Source of the DNA: an uncultured Lachnospiraceae bacterium
GTDB lineage: Bacteria > Bacillota > Clostridia > Lachnospirales > Lachnospiraceae
Length of the DNA: 13,034 bases
Assembly (NCBI GenBank): GCA_910586405.1
Contig: CAJUII010000057.1
Coordinates: 8,358 to 21,391, forward strand
Direction of reading: 5' to 3'
The notes below the pieces were generated by a model. The model searched no databases, was not told where the DNA came from, and worked only from the letters and a program-made list of their open reading frames with translations. The position numbers and the translations under genes were made by a program. Position 1 is the first letter of the stretch, and each line of letters begins with the position of its first letter. This document shows positions 1 through 6,006 of this stretch, in pieces.

Positions 1-1
1 T

Positions 2-625
2 GATGCTGATGATATTCCACTTATGATAGAAGCAATACCACTCAATTCTGAATGTATTGTCTTAGTGATCACCAAAGTCGAGGACCCTGAGGAGCTTGAT
101 ACACGTTTCTCGAAGTTCGCGCCCTCCGTTCACGATGAATATGAGGAGGAGGACCTTGGAAACACCCTCGACAGCATGCTTCAGAGTCTCTCTGAGGGGG
201 CTGACGACGTGCTTGACCTGTTCAAGAAGATTCATGACGGACATCTCGCAGAGACCAGTGGCGAAACACTAAATGGCGCTGACAAGGCAAAGCTCAAGTC
301 CCCTGCCACTGCAAAGCAGGCAGCCGGCATTGATCTGACACGAATCTATGGATTTGAGTCCCTGAATCAAGTGACACGTCTTGCCCATATATTAGTACAG
401 CATTACAACGGCAAGAACTCGCTCTACAAAAATGAAAAATCCTCCGGTTATCTGCTGGTTGTAAATCAATCAGACCATACACCGGAAGAGTTCAACAAGA
501 TCTGCAACATGCTTTCTGAATATGGAAACCCGGAAAAACTTGCCTCCGCGAATGAAGCCTATATGGAGGAGCATTTTGAGCCTGTAATCAAAGACAAGGC
601 AATTCAGGCATTGTCTCTCGTATAG
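2..625 (+). CDS. mecA: MecA-family adaptor protein, 5' end outside window
   Basis: The reading frame is open from base 2, giving D-A-D-D-I-P-L before the internal ATG at 23, so the true start lies upstream and about 207 C-terminal residues are seen. MecA adaptors bring substrates to the ClpC/ClpP protease in the cytoplasm. An N-terminal domain binds the substrate and a C-terminal domain binds ClpC. Visible family features are the I-P-L-M-I-E-A-I-P-L segment, a V-E-D-P-E-E-L-D-T-R-F-S-K-F-A-P-S run, an acidic linker rich in Glu and Asp, and a C-terminal domain with the I-Y-x-F-x-S-L-x-x-V-x-x-L-A pattern. Clostridial homologues are somewhat longer than the piece seen, so roughly 40-60 residues are probably missing. 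The gene stops at TAG and is followed by a hairpin terminator. The family assignment is by recognition of the sequence; the exact substrate is unknown. Confidence 0.85.
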   Translation, partial: DADDIPLMIEAIPLNSECIVLVITKVEDPEELDTRFSKFAPSVHDEYEEEDLGNTLDSMLQSLSEGADDVLDLFKKIHDGHLAETSGETLNGADKAKLKSPATAKQAAGIDLTRIYGFESLNQVTRLAHILVQHYNGKNSLYKNEKSSGYLLVVNQSDHTPEEFNKICNMLSEYGNPEKLASANEAYMEEHFEPVIKDKAIQALSLV

Positions 626-641
626 TCAAACAATATGGAAT

Positions 642-696
642 CAGACATCAAAAAAGTCCACGACACTCGTCGCAGACTTTTTTTGATGCCTGTCTG
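642..696. terminator. Bidirectional hairpin terminator between mecA and the DUF1858 gene
   Basis: A long hairpin lies between two convergent genes. The outer stem CAGACA (642-647) pairs with TGTCTG (691-696). The inner stem, A6 plus GTC (650-658), pairs with GAC plus T7 (675-684). A tip stem CGAC (661-664) pairs with GTCG (669-672) around an ACTC loop. The A-run on one side and T-run on the other give a U-tract on either strand, so it can end transcripts of mecA and of the minus-strand gene. Confidence 0.85.
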
Positions 697-713
697 TCAA
701 AGCAGTATTTGTA

Positions 714-908
714 TTATGCAAGCGCTGCAATCTTGTCCATGAGTGCATCAATATCCATGCCGTGAACCATCGCAGCCTCCTCCAAGGACTCACCCTGTGC
801 GGAAGGACAGCCAAGACAATGCATTCCTGCCTCCATGAGCACTGGCGCCACCTCTGGCTTTGTCCTCAAAATTTCACCGATCGTCATATCCTTCGTTATC
901 TCTACCAT
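714..908 (-). CDS. DUF1858 domain protein (hybrid-cluster-associated redox disulfide type)
   Basis: This is a complete 64-residue protein made of one small helical DUF1858 domain, the type also described as a hybrid-cluster-protein-associated redox disulfide domain. Visible signatures are an N-terminal M-T-I-G-E-I-L segment (residues 8-14), P-x-V-A-P-V-L-M-E-A-G-M, and the paired cysteines in H-C-L-G-C-P (near residues 31-34), the expected redox-active or ligand-binding pair. The start is set by a clear AGGAGG (915-920) ahead of ATG 908. It is transcribed alone from its own promoter and ends at the terminator shared with mecA. Its physiological partner is unknown. In the family such domains occur alone or fused to redox enzymes. 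Confidence 0.85.
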   Translation of the reverse strand: MVEITKDMTIGEILRTKPEVAPVLMEAGMHCLGCPSAQGESLEEAAMVHGMDIDALMDKIAALA

Positions 909-1001
909 TCTGATTTCCTCCTGTTATGTCATTTGTTTATACCTGACACTTTTTTCTTATTGTGCCTGAAATTCGGTAATTTATTCGTTGTTACCATCAT
1001 A

Positions 1002-1030
1002 ACTATAATATATTTTGTCAATTTAATCAA
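1002..1030 (-). promoter_or_regulatory. Probable sigma-A promoter for the DUF1858 gene
   Basis: Read on the minus strand, TTGATT (1025-1030) and TATAGT (1002-1007) are separated by exactly 17 bases. The site lies about 95 bases upstream of the DUF1858 start codon in AT-rich DNA, with the AGGAGG site between. An overlapping TTGACA (1015-1020) has no -10 element at normal spacing. This is a motif match only. Confidence 0.5.
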
Positions 1031-1096
1031 GTGGAAGTTCAGAAATCCCGATCCCCCTCCTTAAAATCAATCAAACCAAAAATATATGATTCGCAT

Positions 1097-1172
1097 ATAG
1101 TAGTTTGATACCATACTTTTAATCATGTCTATACCACTTTTACATTTATAAAGTATGGCAATACACTACTAT
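1097..1172. repeat. Imperfect inverted repeat with 23-base arms, probable operator of the XRE regulator
   Basis: The left arm 1097-1119 and right arm 1150-1172 are inverted copies around a 30-base centre. Each arm has a conserved outer part (ATAGTAGT against its complement) and a conserved inner part (CCATACTTT against AAAGTATGG), with a divergent six-base middle. The left arm contains a possible -35 hexamer TTGATA (1105-1110), and the right arm ends at the ribosome binding site of the next gene. The likely meaning is two inverted binding sites for an autoregulated HTH protein. A long RNA stem in the leader is the alternative. Confidence 0.6.
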
Positions 1173-1187
1173 TAGGAGGTGATATCA

Positions 1188-1562
1188 ATGTCATTGTCAA
1201 TCAACGATGCGCGAGTGTTCAGTAATGCGCTGAAAAAAGTTCGGAAGGAAAAACATCTGACCCAGGCAGCCTGTGCGGAACTGTTAGACTATTCCCTGTC
1301 CTTTCAAAAGGATCTGGAACGCTGCCGCTGTTCCCCAAGCATCGAGAATTTTTATCACATCTGCCGAACGCTGGATATCTCCGCAGATGATTGTATTTTT
1401 CATATCAACTGTGACGAGACAAACGCTACATATCAGGCGCTTTTAAGACTTCTCCCGCTCTGCGATGAGAGAAGTCTGGATATTCTTCTGACGACAGCAA
1501 ATGCGCTTGTCAGAACGCAAATCCCCATGGACTCCCCTGATGCCGCGCGAAAACAGGCATAA
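1188..1562 (+). CDS. XRE-family helix-turn-helix transcriptional regulator
   Basis: The gene encodes a 124-residue cytoplasmic protein. Residues about 9-66 form a Cro/C1-type HTH domain: A-L-K-K-V-R-K-E-K-H-L-T-Q-A-A-C-A-E-L-L, then a recognition helix around S-L-S-F-Q-K-D-L-E-R, then P-S-I-E-N-F-Y-H-I-C. The rest is a short helical tail of about 55 residues with no recognised ligand domain. ATG 1188 is chosen because AGGAGGTGAT (1174-1183) sits at ideal spacing. A GTG at 1179 is in frame but overlaps that site. The unusual F-Q-K-D-L-E-R-C-R-C recognition region has two close cysteines. The gene stands alone and is preceded by a large inverted repeat that it may bind itself. The target genes are unknown. 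Confidence 0.8.
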   Translation: MSLSINDARVFSNALKKVRKEKHLTQAACAELLDYSLSFQKDLERCRCSPSIENFYHICRTLDISADDCIFHINCDETNATYQALLRLLPLCDERSLDILLTTANALVRTQIPMDSPDAARKQA

Positions 1563-1592
1563 AATTCTCAAAAATGCAGGCAATGTAATCCC

Positions 1593-1652
1593 AGCACGTT
1601 GAGGGGACAGAAGCATCCAATCCAGCTCGATTGCTTCTGATCCTCAAACGCT
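1593..1652 (+). other. Stable imperfect hairpin downstream of the XRE gene
   Basis: CAGAAGCA (1608-1615) pairs perfectly with TGCTTCTG (1632-1639). After a small internal loop, CGTTGAGG (1597-1604) pairs with CCTCAAACG (1642-1650) with one bulge. The loop is 16 bases. There is no T-run after it, so it is not a classic intrinsic terminator. It may protect the 3' end of the XRE transcript or act as a weak stop. The rest of 1563-1740 shows no gene. Confidence 0.45.
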
Positions 1653-1731
1653 GATCTATCACCGTTTCCCCGTTCGCTGTTTATCCCAAAACACGCCGTC
1701 TTTGGCTACAAACAAATATCAGAATACTTTT

Positions 1732-1778
1732 TATATCAAATGCTTGCAAATTGATATACTGTGTGCTACGATGTATAT
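1732..1778. promoter_or_regulatory. Promoter and overlapping palindromic operators of the PadR unit
   Basis: TTGCAA (1744-1749) and TACGAT (1767-1772) are 17 bases apart, and a TG extends the -10 at 1764-1765. Two palindromes overlap this promoter. TATATCAA (1732-1739) is the exact inverse of TTGATATA (1751-1758), centred on the -35. ATATAC (1754-1759) is the inverse of GTATAT (1773-1778), flanking the -10. PadR proteins usually repress their own promoter through such dyads, so these are likely operators. Confidence 0.6.
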
Positions 1779-1794
1779 TAAGGAGGCGCAGTAT

Positions 1795-2127
1795 ATGAAT
1801 CTTGATGATTGGAAATCTCAGATCAAGAGAGGAACTCTTGAATATTGTATTCTATTAATAATTAAAAAAAAGCCCACATACGGCTATGAGCTGATCAGCA
1901 CGCTGGAAAGCTATCCGATTATGGCTGCCAAAGAAAACACGATTTATCCCCTGCTGCGAAGGCTGTCCAAAGAAGAATATATCTCCTCGTCGTGGCAGGA
2001 AAGCACAGAGGGACTCCCACCGCGGAAATATTATACCATCACAGACAAGGGATTGGCATACCTGTCCGCAATGTCTGTTGAATGGGAGAACCTGATCAAT
2101 ACCATCAATGAAATGAAAGGAGTATGA
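1795..2127 (+). CDS. PadR-family transcriptional repressor
   Basis: The gene encodes a 110-residue winged-helix protein of the short PadR subfamily. Visible signatures are L-E-Y-C-I-L-L-I-I, P-T-Y-G-Y-E-L (27-33), N-T-I-Y-P-L-L-R-R-L (48-57), the wing P-P-R-K-Y-Y-T-I-T-D-K-G (75-86) and a short C-terminal dimerisation helix. ATG 1795 is chosen because AGGAGG (1781-1786) lies eight bases before it. An open frame reaches back to 1702, but that would put the promoter inside the gene. Its stop codon overlaps an ATG in a TATGA arrangement and the next gene encodes a HAAS membrane protein, a pairing common in Firmicutes. It is likely autorepressed through the dyads upstream; the inducing signal is unknown. 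Confidence 0.9.
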   Translation: MNLDDWKSQIKRGTLEYCILLIIKKKPTYGYELISTLESYPIMAAKENTIYPLLRRLSKEEYISSSWQESTEGLPPRKYYTITDKGLAYLSAMSVEWENLINTINEMKGV

Positions 2128-2132
2128 GAAAT

Positions 2133-2702
2133 ATGGAAGGAATAGACAAAACATTAAACAACTATCTGGAACAAATAGAGAAATATCTCAAACCAATCGA
2201 AGTTTCTGAGCGCATCGACATTGTGAAAGAAATTCAAAGCGAGATGCTGGAACTACAGCAGAAAGGCGTCTCATCAGAACAGATTATCGAGCGTCTTGGC
2301 AGTCCCACAACTCTGGCAAAAGCCTATCTGGGTGAATCAATTTCCAAAAACAGCCGATTAAACTGGCGCAAAGTGAGTGCACTCCTTGCATTTTACAGTC
2401 TTGTAGGTCTTGGCGGCATGATGATTCTGCCTGTTATTAGTATCTGCGCAGCGGTATTCCTGCTCACGGGTGCGCTCTGTCCGATTGCGGGCATCGTCAA
2501 GTACGCCGCGCATCTACAAGGCTATGAAATATCGCAGATCGGTATCCAGTTAAACCATTACGAAGCCAGCGCCACTGCCTTTCTTCCAATCTCATTTATA
2601 ATAGGCTTTGTCCTGATGGCTGTCGGCTGGCTTTTCTGGAAGCTCACGCTGATCACGATTCGTTCTATGTACAGTGGGAAGAAAAAGCTGAATCAGCTAT
2701 AG
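2133..2702 (+). CDS. HAAS/DUF1700-type membrane protein paired with PadR
   Basis: The gene encodes 189 residues. Residues 1-70 form a helical cytoplasmic domain typical of HAAS/DUF1700 proteins: Y-L-x-x-I-E-K-Y-L near the start, R-x-D-I-V-K-E-I-Q-S-E-M, then I-I-E-R-L-G-S-P-T-T-L-A-K-A-Y-L (51-66). A hydrophobic stretch follows at about 81-121, enough for one or two membrane segments. Another lies at about 148-175, and the tail is basic (K-K-K). It is probably an inner-membrane protein whose cytosolic domain senses or signals together with PadR. ATG 2133 is preferred because AAAGGAG (2116-2122) lies about ten bases upstream. The in-frame ATG at 2124 overlaps the padR stop and sits too close to that site. 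It ends 11 bases from the convergent DUF6171 gene, with no terminator visible between them. Confidence 0.8.
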   Translation: MEGIDKTLNNYLEQIEKYLKPIEVSERIDIVKEIQSEMLELQQKGVSSEQIIERLGSPTTLAKAYLGESISKNSRLNWRKVSALLAFYSLVGLGGMMILPVISICAAVFLLTGALCPIAGIVKYAAHLQGYEISQIGIQLNHYEASATAFLPISFIIGFVLMAVGWLFWKLTLITIRSMYSGKKKLNQL

Positions 2703-2713
2703 TGCCGCGCCCT

Positions 2714-2989
2714 CTACCACTTCCCATATGAACACACATTTTTCTCTATCACCGCGCGCAGCTCGACAAAGCAGCCACATGCCCTGCACATGCCAGCCTC
2801 GAGATAATCACACGTCTTACAGACAGACAGACGCTCCTCATAGAGCGCCTGATCTGCTTTGAGATCCTCATCTAATCTCTGGATATAGTCGTATAGATTC
2901 TCCATGTAGGCTTCTTTGTCCATCTCGCGCAGGAGGCACTTTAGACAGTGCTTTTTTTCATTCTGTTCTCCCAAGACGACATCCTCCAT
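2714..2989 (-). CDS. DUF6171-type small Cys-rich protein
   Basis: The protein has up to 91 residues. It has an N-terminal H-C-L-K-C pair followed by L-L-R-E-M-D, a central helical segment (Y-x-x-x-L-Y-D-Y-I-Q-R-L-D-E-D-L), and a C-terminal C-K-T-C-D-Y-L-x-x-G-M-C-R-A-C-G-C-F-V-E-L-R-A block with one more Cys close to the end. This pattern matches DUF6171, common in Lachnospiraceae, and suggests bound zinc or a metal cluster; the function is unknown. The start is uncertain. ATG 2989 has no properly spaced ribosome binding site, whereas TTG 2974 has GGAGG (2983-2987) eight bases before it and would give 86 residues, still keeping all cysteines. It begins directly after the GH51 terminator, so it may depend on read-through. 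Confidence 0.75.
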   Translation of the reverse strand: MEDVVLGEQNEKKHCLKCLLREMDKEAYMENLYDYIQRLDEDLKADQALYEERLSVCKTCDYLEAGMCRACGCFVELRAVIEKNVCSYGKW

Positions 2990-2993
2990 AACT

Positions 2994-3033
2994 TTAAAAT
3001 CGTCTCCCGGCACAAAGAAAATTCCGGGAGACG
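2994..3033 (-). terminator. Hairpin terminator after the GH51 gene
   Basis: A perfect ten-base stem, CGTCTCCCGG (3001-3010) against CCGGGAGACG (3024-3033), with a 13-base loop, begins seven bases after the GH51 stop codon. On the minus strand it is followed by ATTTTAAA (2993-3000), a short U-tract. It most likely ends the GH43-GH51 transcript, but it lies within the leader of the DUF6171 gene, so termination may be partial. Confidence 0.75.
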
Positions 3034-3039
3034 ATAGCT

Positions 3040-4545
3040 TTATTGAATCCGAAACTGCACCACGCTGCACGCAGGCATTGTAAATGTGACACCTCTGTCA
3101 GTGATCGTAAAGTCCTCAAACACAGTTTCCTTCACTGTATCAGGATTGTCAAAGGTATTGTACGCATCCATTTTATTTGTGATAATAGACGCGGTCACAT
3201 CGCTTGGATGAAGCGCTGCAAAGAGAATGTCCAGCTCCTCGCTCTCTGTGGTAGACAGATTATTGAGCGTGACAGTCACGATGCCGTCCTTGTCAATAGA
3301 TACAGATTCCTGTAAACTCGGAACCATGTACTCCGCCTCCTCACCGATCTTTTTCGCGCCGTCCAGATAGCTCTCCAGAAGCTCTGCGTCCTGATGGTAC
3401 TTGTACATATGGAATACATGGTATGTCGGCGTGCGCAGCATTCTTGGCCCGTCTGTGAGTATCACTGCCTGCAATACATTAATGAGCTGCGCGATGTTTG
3501 CCATCTTCACGCGGTCACAGTGCTTGTTGAACACGTTGAGAGACAGACCTGCTACCAATGCGTCGCGCATCGTGTTCTGCTGGTATAAAAATCCCGGATT
3601 GGTGCCCGGCTCACAGGTGAACCATGTCCCCCACTCGTCACAAATCAGACCGATTTGTTTCTCGGGGTCATACTGGTCCATAATTGCAGTATGCATCTTG
3701 ATCAAATCTTCTATATAGAGTGCCTTCCACAGTGTCTTATACCATGTTTTCTCATCAAACTCTGTGGCGCTGCCCTTCTTCTCCCATCCTTCAGGATGAA
3801 CATAATAGTGCATTGACAAACCGTCCATAAAACCATGCGAGCCTTCCGGCGCATTCTCATAGCAGGTTTTGAGCACCTTCTCTGTCCAGAACGTGTCATC
3901 TACATTGGGACCGCCGCAGATTTTAAAGATGTGCTCGTCCTTTTTATAATTCCGCACAAAGGTCTGATATCTGCGATAAAGATTGGCGTAATATTCTGGT
4001 GTCATGTTGCCGCCGCAGCCCCAATTCTCATTTCCCACGCCAAAGTAATCGACTTTCCACGGCTTCTCATGCCCGTTCTGTCTGCGGAGCTCCGCCATCG
4101 GGGAGACACCGTCGAAGGTCATGTACTCCACCCACTCTGACATTTCCTGTACCGTTCCGCTCCCGACATTGCCATTGATATACGTCTTGCAGCCAATCTG
4201 CTCGCACAGCTCAAAAAACTCATGGGTGCCAAAGCTGTTGTCCTCAATCACGCCGCCCCAGTTTGTATTGATCATTTTCTTTCTGGATTCCTTTGGTCCG
4301 ATTCCCTCCATCCAGTGATACTCGTCCGCAAAGCAGCCGCCGGGCCAGCGAAGTACCGGAAGCTTCATCTCGCGAAGCGCTGCCACGACATCGTTACGCA
4401 TACCGTTTGTGTTTGGTATCTCAGAATTTTCTCCTACATAAAGTCCCTCATAAATGCACCTGCCCAGATGCTCGGAGAAATTGCCGTAAATTTCTGCATT
4501 GATATGTCCCTTTTGATTTTTCTCATTGATATAAAGCTTCGCCAT
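3040..4545 (-). CDS. Intracellular alpha-L-arabinofuranosidase, GH51
   Basis: The gene encodes 501 residues, the usual length for a single-domain-plus-beta-sandwich GH51 enzyme. GH51 releases terminal alpha-L-arabinofuranosyl units from arabino-oligosaccharides with retention of configuration. Motifs seen are I-Y-G-N-F-S-E-H-L-G-R (19-29), L-R-W-P-G-G-C-F-A-D-x-Y-H-W (65-78), the acid/base Glu173 in G-N-E-N-W-G-C-G-G, H-Y-Y near 246, and the nucleophile Glu304 in I-C-D-E-W-G-T-W. The C-terminal part after about residue 370 is the beta-sandwich. No signal peptide is present, so the enzyme acts in the cytoplasm on imported oligosaccharides. AGGAGGC (4556-4562) sets ATG 4545. It lies 36 bases downstream of the GH43 gene and is probably co-transcribed with it. 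Confidence 0.95.
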   Translation of the reverse strand: MAKLYINEKNQKGHINAEIYGNFSEHLGRCIYEGLYVGENSEIPNTNGMRNDVVAALREMKLPVLRWPGGCFADEYHWMEGIGPKESRKKMINTNWGGVIEDNSFGTHEFFELCEQIGCKTYINGNVGSGTVQEMSEWVEYMTFDGVSPMAELRRQNGHEKPWKVDYFGVGNENWGCGGNMTPEYYANLYRRYQTFVRNYKKDEHIFKICGGPNVDDTFWTEKVLKTCYENAPEGSHGFMDGLSMHYYVHPEGWEKKGSATEFDEKTWYKTLWKALYIEDLIKMHTAIMDQYDPEKQIGLICDEWGTWFTCEPGTNPGFLYQQNTMRDALVAGLSLNVFNKHCDRVKMANIAQLINVLQAVILTDGPRMLRTPTYHVFHMYKYHQDAELLESYLDGAKKIGEEAEYMVPSLQESVSIDKDGIVTVTLNNLSTTESEELDILFAALHPSDVTASIITNKMDAYNTFDNPDTVKETVFEDFTITDRGVTFTMPACSVVQFRIQ

Positions 4546-4581
4546 TGTACTATGTGCCTCCTAATTTATTTTAGTAAATAT

Positions 4582-5496
4582 TTAATTTTTATAGTCAAAA
4601 ACTGGTCTGCCGTTTTCCCACCGAACCTTCATCAGCATCGTATGCCGATTTGGATTATAGAGTGGATCTCCCTCGATCACGCTCTCCTTGCGGGCATGAT
4701 ACACGAGAATATCATTTCCCTCCTCGTCCACGGTAAAGGAATTGTGCCCCGGGCCGTACACCTCGATCGAAGGATCGGAAGCCAGCACCGGATAGCGCTC
4801 CTTCTTCCATGATAACGGGTCGAGCAGGTCTGCGCCGCTGTCAGCCGTGAGCATTCCCATACAGTACGGCGCCCCTGTCTCACTTGCAGAGTAGGTGAGA
4901 AAAATTTTTCCGTCCCGCTTGATGACAGCCGGTCCCTCATTTACCCAGAAGCCAACCCGCTCCCAGTCGTAATCCGGCGTTGTCAAAAGCACCTGAACCG
5001 TCTTTAATTTATTGGGCGTTTCCATCTCCGCGATATAGAGATTGGAAATCTGCCTGCCGACGCCGACCTTCTCCGCCCACACATAATAGCGTTTTCCATG
5101 ATCTTCAAACACGGTCGCGTCCAGTGAAAATGCACGGAAGGAGAACTCGTCCTCATCTGCGCACTGCATCATGCCAAGCTCTCTCCATATGCCTGTCATG
5201 GGATCCTCGTCCGCGCATTCGAGCACATACGGGCGGATATTCCACATATCCTCCTTCTCTCCGCCGGCATAGTAAACATACCATTTTCCATCAAGCTTAT
5301 GAAGCTCCGGCGCCCAGATATTCTCACTCATCGGTCCTGACTCATGCTTGTGCCAGATGGTCGCTTCCTCAGCATCCGCTATCCCCGCCAGCGTGTCCGC
5401 ACATCGCAGAATGATCCTGTCGTATGCCGGTACGGAAGCCGTAAAATAATATTTTCCATTATCCTGCCTGCATATAAAAGGGTCTGCCCTCTGCAA
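4582..5496 (-). CDS. GH43-family glycosidase, probable arabinan-acting, with interrupted N-terminus
   Basis: The gene encodes about 304 residues of a five-bladed beta-propeller GH43 enzyme. The catalytic triad can be placed as base Asp5 in R-A-D-P-F, pKa-modulating Asp126 in S-L-D-A-T-V-F, and acid Glu187 in N-E-G-P. The N-terminal R-A-D-P-F-I-C and Y-Y-F-T-A-S-V-P-x-Y-D-R-I sequences resemble GH43 enzymes that attack arabinose-containing side chains. There is no signal peptide, so the substrate is probably an imported oligosaccharide, shared with the GH51 enzyme next door. The 5' end is abnormal. The well-placed ATG at 5532 is followed by a TAG three codons later, and the frame resumes without shift. 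The first usable start given here is TTG 5496, which has no good ribosome binding site. The body is otherwise intact, so the gene is either weakly expressed by reinitiation or newly inactivated. Confidence 0.8.
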   Translation of the reverse strand: MQRADPFICRQDNGKYYFTASVPAYDRIILRCADTLAGIADAEEATIWHKHESGPMSENIWAPELHKLDGKWYVYYAGGEKEDMWNIRPYVLECADEDPMTGIWRELGMMQCADEDEFSFRAFSLDATVFEDHGKRYYVWAEKVGVGRQISNLYIAEMETPNKLKTVQVLLTTPDYDWERVGFWVNEGPAVIKRDGKIFLTYSASETGAPYCMGMLTADSGADLLDPLSWKKERYPVLASDPSIEVYGPGHNSFTVDEEGNDILVYHARKESVIEGDPLYNPNRHTMLMKVRWENGRPVFDYKN

Positions 5497-5532
5497 AATC
5501 CAAGGCTCATTATATTTTAACTATGTATCCAT
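5497..5532 (-). other. Orphaned start of the GH43 gene: ATG, three codons, then TAG
   Basis: On the minus strand an AAGGAGG site (5538-5544) precedes ATG 5532. The codons are ATG GAT ACA, then TAG (5521-5523), then in the same frame L-K-Y-N-E-P-W-I and onward into L-Q-R-A-D-P-F. The spacing and strength of the ribosome site mark this as the original start. A single substitution in codon 4 would explain it. Other genes here (mecA, atpD, atpF, the HAAS gene) end in TAG, so TAG is a normal stop in this genome. Confidence 0.8.
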
Positions 5533-5621
5533 TGTTCTGCCTCCTTTTTTACAATCTCAAACTTGTAACTGAAATCTTCTTTTTTGTTTTGTAAATAATA
5601 AAATATTTCAATTATATCTAA

Positions 5622-5649
5622 ATTATAATGGTTTTTGTATTTTTTGCAA
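5622..5649 (-). promoter_or_regulatory. Promoter of the GH43-GH51 operon
   Basis: On the minus strand TTGCAA (5644-5649) and a perfect TATAAT (5622-5627) are separated by 16 bases, about 90 bases upstream of the GH43 ATG. The leader between is AT-rich and contains no obvious terminator. It is the best promoter match in the 474-base region 5533-6006. Confidence 0.65.
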
Positions 5650-5776
5650 TACGTTTTTGTAGATTCCATCTATTTCGTTATATTGGCCATTTTTTTACAA
5701 ATATTTTGCTAAAGATATACAAAATTTTATTTTATATATTGAATAATATCATCATTTTGACCAAATATTTTTGAGT

Positions 5777-5795
5777 AATACCTTTGTACAGTATT
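5777..5795. promoter_or_regulatory. Possible operator dyad upstream of the arabinan operon
   Basis: AATAC (5777-5781) and GTATT (5791-5795) are exact inverse arms around nine bases holding TTTGTACA. The core resembles one half of the TTTGTAC-GTACAAA type of operator known for AraR in Bacillus. Further TTTGTA or TACAAA words are scattered through 5588-5725, but the DNA is so AT-rich that some are expected by chance. It is a weak match only. Confidence 0.2.
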
Positions 5796-5934
5796 GTCAT
5801 CATTACATTTTTTAACTTATCGTCCAACTGCTTTAACCAAATTCAAACGGAAGATAAAAACCTTGGCGCCCTGCAAACCTTTCTCACGGGCAAGATCATT
5901 CAACATTTATTTATATCCTAACGTCCCAATTTTA

Positions 5935-5963
5935 TTGCAGCACCCTGTACATTATGTTAAAAT
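5935..5963 (+). promoter_or_regulatory. Promoter of the unknown-protein/DUF2262 operon
   Basis: TTGCAG (5935-5940) and TAAAAT (5958-5963) are 17 bases apart, with a TG at 5955-5956 extending the -10. The site lies 43 bases before ATG 6007. Together with the minus-strand promoter at 5622-5649 this makes the intergenic region divergent. Confidence 0.6.
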
Positions 5964-6006
5964 AATACCATTCATAACCAATACACCAGAAAGGAAGGAT
6001 ACACAA

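Noticed and set aside
762..1064. Open plus-strand frame across the DUF1858 gene and its promoter
   Set aside because: It lies antisense to a clear gene, has low-complexity hydrophobic sequence and no family resemblance.
1702..1794. Upstream extension of the padR frame
   Set aside because: It covers the promoter and palindromes. AGGAGG at 1781-1786 points to ATG 1795.
4222..4812. Plus-strand frame opposite the two glycosidase genes
   Set aside because: It spans the junction of two well-supported minus-strand genes and shows no protein family features.
5497..5532. TAG reassigned to an amino acid in this genome
   Set aside because: mecA, the HAAS gene, atpD and atpF all end in TAG at the expected length, so TAG is an ordinary stop here.
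5794..6006. Upstream extension of the open frame of the unknown acidic protein
   Set aside because: It begins at TTG without a ribosome site, contains the predicted promoter 5935-5963, and has intergenic composition. ATG 6007 has a good site.
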